A DNA stretch of 64,000 nt, taken from the NCBI RefSeq assembly GCF_017308975.1, contig NZ_JADWPD010000001.1, forward strand, positions 287,612-351,611. Reading direction: 5' to 3'. Positions 55,437 to 63,860 of this stretch are shown here, piece by piece. The DNA comes from Amycolatopsis sp. MtRt-6 (lineage in GTDB: Bacteria; Actinomycetota; Actinomycetes; Mycobacteriales; Pseudonocardiaceae). Positions within the stretch are counted from its first letter, which is position 1. Each line of letters opens with the position of its first letter. Both the position numbers and the translations under genes were made by a program. The notes below the pieces were generated by a model. It made no database searches. It was not told the DNA's origin and worked only from the letters and a program-made list of their open reading frames with translations.

Positions 55437-55786
55437 TTCTCCCCCAGCTTCCGCTCGATCTCGCCGAGACGCTTCCTGATCTCGGCAATGGCCTGCCAGA
55501 CCCGCTCGTCCCCTGAGGCCTCGGGACGAGTCACGGAGTCGCCTTCGGCCGGCTGGGTGCGGACGAACGAGCCCTTGCCGTGCCGGATCACCACCAGGCC
55601 CTCTTCCCTGAGGTGGGCAACGGCGCTCTTGGCCGTGTTCACCGCCACCCCCCAGGAATCGGCCAGTTCCTGGTAGGTCGGCAGCTGCGCCCCGGGGGCG
55701 TACTCCCCCGAGAGGATCGCGGCCCGGAGACCGCCGGCTACTTGCAAGAACGGCGCACGCGGGTCGTCCGGGTTCAGGGATGCCAT
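55433..55786 (-). CDS. GntR-family repressor (KorSA-like role)
   Basis: 117 residues: only the GntR winged helix (about 8-75, FLQVAGGLRAAILSGEYAPG, LPTYQELADSWGVAVNTAKS) and a short charged coil, without a large ligand domain, as in YtrA/Kor-type repressors of actinomycete plasmids. Three AAGTCAGTT repeats in front of it and over the opposing promoter are its likely operators. It overlaps the membrane-peptide gene by 4 bases. Confidence 0.85.
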   Translation of the reverse strand: MASLNPDDPRAPFLQVAGGLRAAILSGEYAPGAQLPTYQELADSWGVAVNTAKSAVAHLREEGLVVIRHGKGSFVRTQPAEGDSVTRPEASGDERVWQAIAEIRKRLGEIERKLGEN

Positions 55787-55802
55787 ACCACCAGCGTAGG
55801 CC

Positions 55803-55866
55803 AAGTCAGTTGGCTAAGTCAGTTCTCCCATGTCAGTTGACAGAGTTAATAGACAGGACTTACGTT
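55803..55866 (+). promoter_or_regulatory. GntR operator repeats with a promoter for the transfer run
   Basis: AAGTCAGTT lies at 55803 and 55816, and ATGTCAGTT at 55830, 13-14 bases apart. The last overlaps TTGACA (55837-55842), a consensus -35 box; TTACGT follows 17 bases on as a possible -10. The layout fits a rightward promoter repressed by the GntR protein. Confidence 0.6.
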
Positions 55867-55929
55867 GTGTTCCGGCCGACACCGGCCGCTCCCGAGCGGG
55901 AGACCTACAAGTCGTTGGAGTTCACACCA

Positions 55930-56163
55930 ATGGATGACCTCATCCCTTTGCCCAGCTATGCCCCGGACGGACTGACCGAGTCGGACATCGACGCGATGAT
56001 CGCCGAGTACTTCGTGACGGCTCACGACCAGGAAGCGGCGAGCACCAGCCTGGCGCCGAGCACGGACCGGACCGCGACGCATCGACACGTCCGGCGCATC
56101 AGCCGCCAGAACGTCAGCTCGGCCCTTCGGGGCCGGTCGGACAGTCCCGGCGCGGCCGCTTGA
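55930..56163 (+). CDS. Small element protein behind the repressed promoter
   Basis: 77 residues, acidic start (MDDLIPLPSYAPDG), TESDIDAMIAEYFVTAHDQE, then a basic tail. GGAG lies 10 bases before ATG 55930. First gene of the probable transfer-replication run; function unknown. Confidence 0.55.
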   Translation: MDDLIPLPSYAPDGLTESDIDAMIAEYFVTAHDQEAASTSLAPSTDRTATHRHVRRISRQNVSSALRGRSDSPGAAA

Positions 56164-56254
56164 AGCCGCCCCGGCCCGGCGCACGGAACCGCCAAGAACC
56201 ACCCGCCGGACCGGGCTTCTCCCAACCACTTCCAAGCCAGTCAGGAGAACACCC

Positions 56255-57043
56255 ATGGTAGGGCTCGACACGCCTACGAACACCCGAAGCGCGTACCCGC
56301 CTTCGGTCGCCGACCTGCTGCCCCGTGTCCGTGAGTTCGCCGCGGACCTGGGCGAGTGCCCCTCCCGAAATCGGATCATGACCGAGTTCAAGGTGGGTGC
56401 GCCGAAGGCCCGCGCCATCCTCGCCGCGCTGAACGAGGAGGCCGACACCAAGCCCGTGCGGAAGCTGCACGCGGTGACGGAACCCGCCGAGGTCGCGGAA
56501 CCGGATCAGGAGTCCGAGACCTCGGACGAACCGGCCTCGGAGGACGCAGAGCCGCAGGTCAACGTCACCGCAGACCCGGGCGCGACGCCGGAGAAGGTGC
56601 GGCGGATCAAGCTGTGGCCGGTGCTCCTCCTGGCACTGCCGGCGTTCGTCGCCGTCTGGAGCGGCTGGGTCGGTCTCGGCAGGCTGACCGGGTTCGGCCC
56701 GATCCAGCTCCTGCCGGGAATCTGGGACCACCTGACGATCAACTCGGCGATCACGCTCCCGATCGGGGTCGAGACGTACGCGGCGTTCGCCCTGCGGGTC
56801 TGGCTGTCCCCGGCGACCCGGACCCACCGGGTTCGCAGCTTCGCGAAGTGGTCGGCCCTGGGCTCGCTCGTCCTCGGGATGGTGGGCCAGGTCGCCTATC
56901 ACCTGATGTCCGCCGCGGACGTCGAACGCGCTCCCTGGCCGGTGACCACGCTCGTCTCCTGCTTGCCGGTGGTCGTCCTCGGCTGCGGCGCAGCCCTCGC
57001 ACACCTCGTACGCGACACCACCGACCAGGAGGTGAACGACTGA
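56255..57043 (+). CDS. DUF2637-like membrane protein of the transfer region
   Basis: 262 residues. The N-terminal part (about 15-65) resembles a helix-turn-helix (LGECPSRNRIMTEFKVGAPK); an acidic linker follows; the C-terminal part has four membrane helices (from about 122) as in the Spd/DUF2637 proteins next to AICE translocases. It may help plasmid spread between hyphal compartments. It overlaps the translocase gene by one base (TGATG). Confidence 0.75.
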   Translation: MVGLDTPTNTRSAYPPSVADLLPRVREFAADLGECPSRNRIMTEFKVGAPKARAILAALNEEADTKPVRKLHAVTEPAEVAEPDQESETSDEPASEDAEPQVNVTADPGATPEKVRRIKLWPVLLLALPAFVAVWSGWVGLGRLTGFGPIQLLPGIWDHLTINSAITLPIGVETYAAFALRVWLSPATRTHRVRSFAKWSALGSLVLGMVGQVAYHLMSAADVERAPWPVTTLVSCLPVVVLGCGAALAHLVRDTTDQEVND

Positions 57044-59214
57044 TGAGCACCACCAACGAACCGCAGAGCGGCCGCGTGATCGCGTTCCCCAGCACGGCAC
57101 CCGTCGAGGCCGACCCGTTCGTCATCGACACCGACTCCGTCGACGAGGCCGCGGAGCAGTCGCCGGCCGTACCGGTCGACCGCCCGGTCACGGACGGCTC
57201 GTCCTGGCTGGACCGACTCCGCTCGCAGAACCGCCAGGCGATCATCCCCAGCTACCTCAAGTCCACAGCCGACGCGAAGGACGCCGCGAAGTGGGTGGGG
57301 AAGCACTACGCGCATAAGGCCGGCTACCACGCGGCCCGGTCGCCGCTCTACGCGCTTCGGCTCGCGGTGCGTTCCCCTCGGGGCCTTTTCCTCCTGCTGG
57401 CAGCGACCGGCCGGTACGTGACCGACGCCGAAGGGCGCCCGGCCCGGTCGGAGACGGCCACGGCCGATAAGGCCGACCTGTACCTGAAGCTGTCGCAGCA
57501 GCGTGACCGGCGAGTCGTCCTCCGGCTGATTCAGCTCGGTCTCGTGTCGACGGTCGGCCTGGTCCTGGTGTTCACGCTGCCGAACGTCCTGCCGGAGTGG
57601 GTGATCTGGACCTGCGGCGCTATCGCGATTGGACTGCTCGGAAGGCTCGGGTCCACCCGGGACAACCCGGTGGTGTCCTCTCGCGCCGTCCTGTCCACGC
57701 AGGTCCAGAAGCTCACGAGTGACAACGTCGTTCAGGCGCTGTCGGTGCTCGGCGTCGCCGGCATCAACCAGGCCCTTGCCAAGAACCCGAACGCGATCGG
57801 GTTCACGGCGCCGATCACCCGCGACGGCCCCGGCTGGCGTGCCGACGTCGACCTTCCGCCGGGCGTAACGGTGTCCGAAGTGGTCGAGCGGCGCGCGAAG
57901 CTCGCGTCCGGCCTCGGTCGTCCCCTCGGGTGCGTCTGGCCGGAGGGCAACGCCGAGGTTCACCCCGGGCGGATGGTCCTGTGGGTCGGCGATCAGGACC
58001 TGTCCAAGTCGCGCCAGGCCGCATGGCCGCTGCGCAAGCCCGGCACCGTGGACCTGTTCAAGCCCCAGCCGTTCGGCACCGACCAGCGCGGCCGGTGGGT
58101 GGACATCACCCTGATGTTCATCTCGATGGTCATCGGCGCGATCCCGCGGATGGGAAAGACGTTCACGCTGCGAGAGCTGCTGCTGATCGCCGCACTTGAC
58201 CCGCGGGCCGAGCTGCACTCGTTCGACCTCAAGGGAACCGGCGACCTCTCGCCGCTGGCGCCCGTGTCGCACCGGTACCGCGCCGGCGACGAGCCGGAGG
58301 ACATCGTTTACGCCGTCGCCGACCTGCGAGCGCTCGCCGGTGAGCTGCGGCGGCGCGCGAAGGTGATCCGGGAGCTGCCGAAGGACCTGTGCCCGGAGAA
58401 CAAGGTCACGCCGGAGTTGGCCGACAAGAAATCCCTTGGCCTGCACCCGATTGTGATCGGCGTCGACGAGTGTCAGAAGTGGTTCGAGCACCCGGAGTAC
58501 GGCGCGGAGATCGAGGAGGTCTGCACCGACCTCGTGAAGCGCGGCCCGGCACTGGGCATCGTCATCATCCTCGCGACGCAGCGGCCGGACGCGAAGAGCA
58601 TCCCGACCGCGATCAGCGACAACGCGGTGATGCGGTTCTGCCTCAAGGTCACCGGCCAGCAGGCCAACGACATGGTTCTCGGCACTTCGTCGTACCGGAA
58701 CGGCATCCGCGCCACCACGCTGTCCTTTCGGGACAAGGGCATCGGATACCTGGCCGGCGAAGGCGACGAGCCGCGCATCACCCGCGGCGTGTACATCGAC
58801 GGCCCGGACGCCGAGAAGATCGCCGCCCGCGCACGAACAGCGCGGCTGGCGGCCGGACGGCTGACCGGCTACGCCGCCGGCCTCGACCTCACGCCCGAGG
58901 AAGACGAGGACACAAGCACCTTGCTCGCCGACGTGCTGACCGCGATCGGCGACGCCGAAAAGGCGTGGTCGGAGCAGATCGTCGACCGGCTCGCCGAGCT
59001 GCGGCCGGCGGTCTACGGCCCGTGGGCCGAACTGCCGACCGGCGCGGCGAAGGCAACCCAGCTCTCCACCGCGCTGAAGCCGCTCGGGATCACCACCAAG
59101 CAGGTGTGGGGCAACGACGCCGACACCGGCAAGGGCGCCAACCGGATGGGCGTCAAGCGCGAATGGATCGCGGACGCGCTGACCGAACGTGATCAGAATC
59201 GCAAGAGCGGCTAG
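57043..59214 (+). CDS. FtsK/SpoIIIE-type conjugative DNA translocase (TraB/TraSA)
   Basis: 723 residues. N-terminal membrane helices (about 165-205), a P-loop ATPase with Walker A-like GAIPRMGKT (about 366-374) and Walker B IVIGVDECQKW (about 471-480), ILATQRPDAKSIPTAISDN, and a C-terminal winged-helix-like domain. Such proteins move double-stranded DNA to the recipient at hyphal tips, the single essential transfer protein of AICEs. ATG 57043 gives the natural N-terminus. Confidence 0.92.
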   Translation: MSTTNEPQSGRVIAFPSTAPVEADPFVIDTDSVDEAAEQSPAVPVDRPVTDGSSWLDRLRSQNRQAIIPSYLKSTADAKDAAKWVGKHYAHKAGYHAARSPLYALRLAVRSPRGLFLLLAATGRYVTDAEGRPARSETATADKADLYLKLSQQRDRRVVLRLIQLGLVSTVGLVLVFTLPNVLPEWVIWTCGAIAIGLLGRLGSTRDNPVVSSRAVLSTQVQKLTSDNVVQALSVLGVAGINQALAKNPNAIGFTAPITRDGPGWRADVDLPPGVTVSEVVERRAKLASGLGRPLGCVWPEGNAEVHPGRMVLWVGDQDLSKSRQAAWPLRKPGTVDLFKPQPFGTDQRGRWVDITLMFISMVIGAIPRMGKTFTLRELLLIAALDPRAELHSFDLKGTGDLSPLAPVSHRYRAGDEPEDIVYAVADLRALAGELRRRAKVIRELPKDLCPENKVTPELADKKSLGLHPIVIGVDECQKWFEHPEYGAEIEEVCTDLVKRGPALGIVIILATQRPDAKSIPTAISDNAVMRFCLKVTGQQANDMVLGTSSYRNGIRATTLSFRDKGIGYLAGEGDEPRITRGVYIDGPDAEKIAARARTARLAAGRLTGYAAGLDLTPEEDEDTSTLLADVLTAIGDAEKAWSEQIVDRLAELRPAVYGPWAELPTGAAKATQLSTALKPLGITTKQVWGNDADTGKGANRMGVKREWIADALTERDQNRKSG

Positions 59215-59222
59215 CTCCCGCA

Positions 59223-59264
59223 GGGCTCTAGGTCTAGAGCCTCGTCCCTCTAGACCTAGAGCCC
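59223..59264. repeat. CTAG-rich perfect inverted repeat after the translocase gene
   Basis: A perfect 17-bp stem (59223-59239 with 59248-59264) with 8-nt loop, followed by further CCTAG copies up to 59318. AT-richer than its neighbours and rich in CTAG, rare in GC-rich actinomycetes. It could be a terminator or a replication origin structure of the element. Confidence 0.6.
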
Positions 59265-59352
59265 TCCCTAGACCACTACAACACCGCTGATCAGCGCCCT
59301 AGCACCTAGAGGCGCGGGCCGAGTGCGGCCAAAAACAGCCCCGGAGGCTCCG

Positions 59353-59637
59353 TTGAACCCCCTCAGCAACCCGACCGTCCTGCTCCTGATCCTTCTGGCG
59401 ATCGTCACTCTCGGCTACTCCTGGTCGTGCGCGGTCTACCCGTATAAGCCGTGCCGTTCCTGCCGAGGCTTCGGCTCTTTCCGCTCGCCGTTGCTCCGCG
59501 CGATCCGGCTCTGCCGCCGGTGCGGCGGCACCGGCCGCACGCTCCGCGCCGGCCGCCGCGCCTACAACTCCTGCCTCCGTGCTCGCCGGTCGTACCGCGA
59601 TCTCCGCGACCGCGACCGCCGCGACAACAGCCGCTGA
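59353..59637 (+). CDS. Small membrane protein with two CxxCxG motifs
   Basis: 94 residues (TTG start with GGAGG before it): one membrane helix (about 8-27, VLLLILLAIVTLGYSWSCAV), then CRSCRGFG and CRRCGGTG like half a DnaJ zinc finger, and a strongly basic tail (RDLRDRDRRDNSR). It may bind zinc and nucleic acid at the membrane. It lies between the translocase and replication genes. Confidence 0.65.
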   Translation: MNPLSNPTVLLLILLAIVTLGYSWSCAVYPYKPCRSCRGFGSFRSPLLRAIRLCRRCGGTGRTLRAGRRAYNSCLRARRSYRDLRDRDRRDNSR

Positions 59638-59664
59638 CGCGCAGCTCAACTGAAAGGCCACCCC

Positions 59665-60195
59665 ATGAAGACCACACTGCTCGACCCCGAGCGTCAGTTC
59701 CTGGGCTGCGTGATGCAGGTCCGGCTGACCGGAGCCCGCCGGCTGCTCGCCGGCATGCGCGCCGACGACTTCGGCTCGCCGATCGCCGCCCGCGTTCTCC
59801 AGCTGGTCATCGAGCTGACCGGCGCGGGCCAGGCCCCGACCCCGATGGCCGTGATGGACCACGCCCGGGAGCGGACGGCGACCGAACCGCGGTCCGGCGG
59901 CGCGCACCGCCTGCATAGCCTCGGCCTCTGGATCGCCGAGACCTACACCGACGGCCCGATCCTGCCGCCGCCGTACTACGGCGCCTGGCTGAAAGCCCTC
60001 GTGCTGAAGAACGCGTATCGCCGCGCCGTCCGAGAGCACGCGGCTCGACTGGTGCAGGCCGCCGAAGACGACTCGCCGACGGAGGTCCTTCGCCACCAGC
60101 TCGACGACACCGAGCGCCTTGACGACCTGTGGCGGCGCTACCGGGAGGCCGGAGGCGACGACGAACCGACCGCCCGCCTGGAGGTGGCTGCCTGA
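59665..60195 (+). CDS. DnaB-helicase N-terminal-like replication protein
   Basis: 176 residues. LLDPERQFLGCVMQVRLTGA and ADDFGSPIAARVLQLVIEL resemble the helical N-terminal domain of DnaB, without a helicase core. It probably interacts with the host replisome or with the next protein during element replication. Overlaps the DUF3631 gene by one base. Confidence 0.75.
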   Translation: MKTTLLDPERQFLGCVMQVRLTGARRLLAGMRADDFGSPIAARVLQLVIELTGAGQAPTPMAVMDHARERTATEPRSGGAHRLHSLGLWIAETYTDGPILPPPYYGAWLKALVLKNAYRRAVREHAARLVQAAEDDSPTEVLRHQLDDTERLDDLWRRYREAGGDDEPTARLEVAA

Positions 60196-61751
60196 TGTCC
60201 GGATTCGACGACACCCTGTCCGTGATCGACTTCGTGATCTCCGACGAGCCTGCACCGAACTGCCAGCAGTGCGGCCGGCCGCGCGGTGACTCGCCGTCCG
60301 GCGACTTCTGCTCCGAGAACTGCCAGCGCGTCTGGCGCGGCCGCCACATCGCGGCCACACCGGCAGAGGATGGCGGCGCCCACCCGAGCGAGCTGCCGGA
60401 GACCGCGCCGGTCACGCCGCTCAGCTGGCTCGGACCGGCCCCGGTCGGTGCCTTCGCGAAGCCGGGTCACGAGGTCCTCGACGCGGTCGTGACGTTCGTG
60501 TCGCGCTTCTCCGCCTTCGCCAACGAGCACGCCGCGCCGACGCTGGCGCTCTGGTACGCCCACACCCACGTGGCCGAGCGCCTGTACGTCACGCCGAGGC
60601 TGATCCTCGACTCGGCGGAGCCGGGGAGCGGCAAGACGCGTGTGCTGGAAGTCGCGCAGTACCTCGTGGCCAAGCCGGAGATGACGATCAGCATCACCCC
60701 GGCCGCGATCTTCCGGATGCTCGCCGACGGGCCGATGACGCTGTTATTCGACGAGATCGACGCCGTGTTCAACCCCAAGACGGGCGGTAACAACGAGGAC
60801 CTTCGCGCGCTGCTGAACGCGGGCTACAAGCGGTCGGCGACGGTTACGCGGTGCGTCGGCGACGCCAAGAGCATGAACGTCACGCGGTTCCCGGTCTACG
60901 CGCCGGTCGCGCTCGCCGGGATCGCCGGCGGCATGCCGGACACGATCACGACGCGGGCGATCACCGTGCACATGCGCAAGCGCCGGTTTGACGAGGTGGT
61001 CGAGGAGTTCATCGAAGAGGACGTCGAACGCGAGTCGGCGCCGTTGCGCGCCGAGCTGGCGGAATGGGTCGGTCGCGTCGGCGACGACGTGAGCCGCGCC
61101 CGGCCGGAACGCCCGGACGGCGTCCGCGACCGTGCGGCCGAGATCTGGCGGCCGCTGCTCGCCATCGCGGACGCGGCCGGCGGGCACTGGCCGGAGACGG
61201 CTCGTCGGGCTTGCCGTCACTTCGTGCTCGAAGCCACCGCCCAACCCGTCTCGATCGGCGTGCGGCTGCTGGCCGACGTCCGGCAGATCTTCGCCGCGGA
61301 GAACACCGACCGGATGGTGACGGCCGAGCTGATCCGCGAGCTGCACGCCATCGAAGACGGCCCGTGGACTGACGTCCAAGGCAAGCCACTCGACAGCCGC
61401 CGCCTGGCGAAAGAACTGGACAGGTACCTGGTCCGGCCGAAGGACCTCAAGGTCAGCGGCAAGACGCTCAAGGGCTACCGCATCGACGGCGACGGCGGTC
61501 TGGCCGACGCCTGGAGCCGCTACCTCCCACCACCCGAAACGGGCGCGACCTCCGCGACAAACGCGACCCCGCAGGTCACCGCCACATCCGGCGCCGCGGA
61601 GGCGCCGGGCTCGTCCGCGACCTCCGCAACCCGGGTCGCGGACGGTCGCGGCACTCAACAGCCGCTCGCACCCGTGCTGACCAGGCCGGTCGCGGAGGTC
61701 GCGGACGTCGCCCCTGCCAAGCCGGATCACGACCACGAGGGGGATCGATGA
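60195..61751 (+). CDS. DUF3631-type replication ATPase
   Basis: 518 residues. A N-terminal zinc-ribbon-like CQQCGRPRG/FCSENCQRVW, a P-loop ATPase (Walker A AEPGSGKTR about 142-150, Walker B TLLFDEIDAVF about 182-192) and a DUF3631-type C-terminal part (about 290-430, SRRLAKELDRYL). The tail is Ala/Thr/Ser/Pro-rich and disordered. In AICEs such proteins, encoded by the xis-int side, act in replication. Overlaps the excisionase gene by 4 bases. Confidence 0.85.
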   Translation: MSGFDDTLSVIDFVISDEPAPNCQQCGRPRGDSPSGDFCSENCQRVWRGRHIAATPAEDGGAHPSELPETAPVTPLSWLGPAPVGAFAKPGHEVLDAVVTFVSRFSAFANEHAAPTLALWYAHTHVAERLYVTPRLILDSAEPGSGKTRVLEVAQYLVAKPEMTISITPAAIFRMLADGPMTLLFDEIDAVFNPKTGGNNEDLRALLNAGYKRSATVTRCVGDAKSMNVTRFPVYAPVALAGIAGGMPDTITTRAITVHMRKRRFDEVVEEFIEEDVERESAPLRAELAEWVGRVGDDVSRARPERPDGVRDRAAEIWRPLLAIADAAGGHWPETARRACRHFVLEATAQPVSIGVRLLADVRQIFAAENTDRMVTAELIRELHAIEDGPWTDVQGKPLDSRRLAKELDRYLVRPKDLKVSGKTLKGYRIDGDGGLADAWSRYLPPPETGATSATNATPQVTATSGAAEAPGSSATSATRVADGRGTQQPLAPVLTRPVAEVADVAPAKPDHDHEGDR

Positions 61752-61978
61752 ACGCCGTACCCATGCCGGTCGCCGTGCCCGAACGGCACCTCTACCGGAT
61801 CACCGAAGCGATGCGCCTGCTCTCGATGAGCCGCTCGGTCATCTACGAGCAGTTGCGCTCGGGGCGCTTGCGCTCGGTCAAGCAGGGCCGCGCCCGACTC
61901 GTGCCGGCCGTCGCCATCCAGCAGTACGTCGAGTTGCTCATCCAGGAAGCGGAGGTCAGCTATGGCGAGTCGGCGTAG
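61748..61978 (+). CDS. xis: Excisionase (MerR-like helix-turn-helix)
   Basis: 76 residues: winged-helix excisionase pattern YRITEAMRLLSMSRSVIYEQ, RSGRLRSVKQGRARLVPAVA, QQYVELL. It directs the integrase to excise the element. It overlaps the integrase gene by 17 bases. Confidence 0.9.
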   Translation: MNAVPMPVAVPERHLYRITEAMRLLSMSRSVIYEQLRSGRLRSVKQGRARLVPAVAIQQYVELLIQEAEVSYGESA

Positions 61979-63149
61979 CCGTGGCGACGGCGGCCTGTAC
62001 TGGTCCGAGGACCGACAGCGCTGGATCGCGGAACTGACGATCGGCTACCGGCCGAATGGGAAGCGCATCACGCGCAAGGCCAGCGGCAAGACGAAGACGG
62101 AGGCGAAGGCTGCCCTCGACCGGCTCGTGGAGCGCAAGAAGGAAGGCACCGCTACGGCGGTCCGCGGGCTCACGGTCGAAAAGGCCGTTCGAGACTGGCT
62201 GCGGCACGGCCTCAACGGTCGCAGCGTCGCGACCGTCGAGAAGCTGACCATCCTGGCCGAGACGCACATCGTCCCCTCGCTCGGTGCGCGTGTGCTGCTG
62301 GACCCGAAGCAGTCGAAGGAACTAACCGCTGATGATGTTGATGCCTGGATGGAGGAGAAGGCAGAGGTTCTCGCCACGCGCACGCTCCAGGACCTCCGCT
62401 CGATTCTCCGGCGCGCGATCAACCGAGCGGCGAAACGGACCAAGGGCATCCGGAACGTGGTGCTGCTGTGCGACGAGTTGCCGGTTGGCCGCGACGGCCG
62501 GCCGTCGAAGTCGTTGACCTTCGCCCAGGCGGTATCGGTGCTCGCCGCCGCGGAGGCGGAAGACTCCACGTACGGCGACTACACGGTGGTTTCGCTCCTG
62601 ACCGGCGCACGGACCGAGGAGGCGCGCCCACTGGCTTGGGCGGAGGTGGACGTGGTCGGGAAGCTGGAGGCGAAGCCGCCGGTTCCTCCGCACGTGAACG
62701 TGTGGCGATCGGTACGGGCGGGCGGGGACACGAAGACCAAGAAGTCGCGTCGTTCGCTCGCGCTTCCTGGTCGGGCGGTCGACGCGCTGGAGCGCCAGAA
62801 GCTCCGTCAAGAGCGTCAGCGCGAGTCGGCCGGCGACCGATGGCAAGAACTCGGGATCGTGTTCGGGTCGGACGTCGGGACGCAGCTCGACGCGGCCAAC
62901 GTCCGGCGCGGCTTCCGGCGAATCCTCAAGCTCGCCGGCCTCGAACCGAAGGACTGGACGCCGCGCGAGTTGCGACACAGCTTCGTGTCGCTGCTCTCCG
63001 ACAACGGACTCACCATCGAGGAGATCTCGCGGCTGGTGGGGCACTCGGACTCGAAGGTGACCGAGCTCGTCTACCGCCACCAGTTGCGGCCGGTGATCCA
63101 AGATGGAGCGAAAGCGATGGACTCGATCTTCCCAGATTCGGCGGCGTAG
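61962..63149 (+). CDS. int: Tyrosine-recombinase integrase
   Basis: 395 residues. N-terminal arm-binding (about 1-60) and SAM-like core-binding (about 70-165) domains, then the catalytic domain with Arg217 (TGARTEEARPL), Arg338 (RELRHSFVSLL), His361 (VGHSDSKV) and nucleophile Tyr371. It integrates the element into the tRNA-Ile gene and, with Xis, excises it. Last gene of the run; a stem-loop follows. Confidence 0.94.
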   Translation: MASRRSRGDGGLYWSEDRQRWIAELTIGYRPNGKRITRKASGKTKTEAKAALDRLVERKKEGTATAVRGLTVEKAVRDWLRHGLNGRSVATVEKLTILAETHIVPSLGARVLLDPKQSKELTADDVDAWMEEKAEVLATRTLQDLRSILRRAINRAAKRTKGIRNVVLLCDELPVGRDGRPSKSLTFAQAVSVLAAAEAEDSTYGDYTVVSLLTGARTEEARPLAWAEVDVVGKLEAKPPVPPHVNVWRSVRAGGDTKTKKSRRSLALPGRAVDALERQKLRQERQRESAGDRWQELGIVFGSDVGTQLDAANVRRGFRRILKLAGLEPKDWTPRELRHSFVSLLSDNGLTIEEISRLVGHSDSKVTELVYRHQLRPVIQDGAKAMDSIFPDSAA

Positions 63150-63171
63150 AAGGTCAATTGGCGACCGGTCT

Positions 63172-63204
63172 CAGGGCTGGTTCGCGGTTCGCGAACCAGC
63201 CCTG
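63172..63204 (+). terminator. Terminator after the integrase gene
   Basis: A perfect 15-bp stem (63172-63186 with 63190-63204) with 3-nt loop, 22 bases after the int stop. It could also stop the gene at 63225-63860 on the other strand. Confidence 0.8.
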
Positions 63205-63224
63205 GCTCCGCCACGGCGATCGCT

Positions 63225-63860
63225 TCACTCGGAAACAGCGCCGGGCGGGAGCGGCTGGTGCGCTATCCGTTGAAACTCCTGCTCGCTCTCGGCGAGCACG
63301 GGCTCCCACACGTCTCTGGGCTTCGCAGCAGGTACGCCGAAATCAACTATCAGGAGCCGCAGGACGGCTTCCAGAGACACTCGTGCGGTCGGAAAATGAA
63401 CTCGGGCCAGCGTTCGACCAGGTGCAAGGACTTCGCTGTGGTCAAGGGTGCCGTGCACGTTGATGTGCGCCGCTGGGTGCCCTGAGCTGTCGTGACGGAG
63501 ATAGTCGTAGCGGAATACTTCCTGTTGCCCAGCCTCGTCACACTGATACTGGAGCGAAGTCTGGTCCACCTTGAGCCGCGACGAGCCGCCCTCATGAGGT
63601 GTCAGGCGAAGGGTCATCGCCAGGCGAAGCCATCGGTTGTTCCGCAGGCGAACAGGCGACGTAGGTCCTCCGATGCCTCCGAGCACCCTCGTAGCCTGGT
63701 CCGTGTACTGCCGCAGAGTGACGAACTGGTTATCTGCAAGAACCGTCACGCCCAAGAGCAGTTGAACCAGCTCTCGAAAGCTATCGAACGACCCGGCGCC
63801 GCCGGCCATGTACTGGCGTGTCAGGTCGCGCGCACTGGCGCGAAGTTGCTCTGTTGTCAC
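63225..63860 (-). CDS. Hypothetical protein of the right-end gene pair
   Basis: 211 residues, soluble: helical start (MTTEQLRASARDLTRQYMAG), a DSFRELVQLLLGVTVLADNQF segment in the middle of the helical part, then a beta-rich half (LRLAMTLRLTPHEGGSS, LQYQCDEAGQQEVFRYDYLR, AHINVHGTLDH). I do not recognise the family. The GTG start overlaps the stop of the gene before it by 3 bases, so the two are cotranscribed. Confidence 0.6.
   Translation of the reverse strand: MTTEQLRASARDLTRQYMAGGAGSFDSFRELVQLLLGVTVLADNQFVTLRQYTDQATRVLGGIGGPTSPVRLRNNRWLRLAMTLRLTPHEGGSSRLKVDQTSLQYQCDEAGQQEVFRYDYLRHDSSGHPAAHINVHGTLDHSEVLAPGRTLARVHFPTARVSLEAVLRLLIVDFGVPAAKPRDVWEPVLAESEQEFQRIAHQPLPPGAVSE

Noticed and set aside
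63150-63224. attR directly after the integrase gene
   Set aside because: No tRNA-Ile-like sequence is present here; the stretch holds only a stem-loop terminator.
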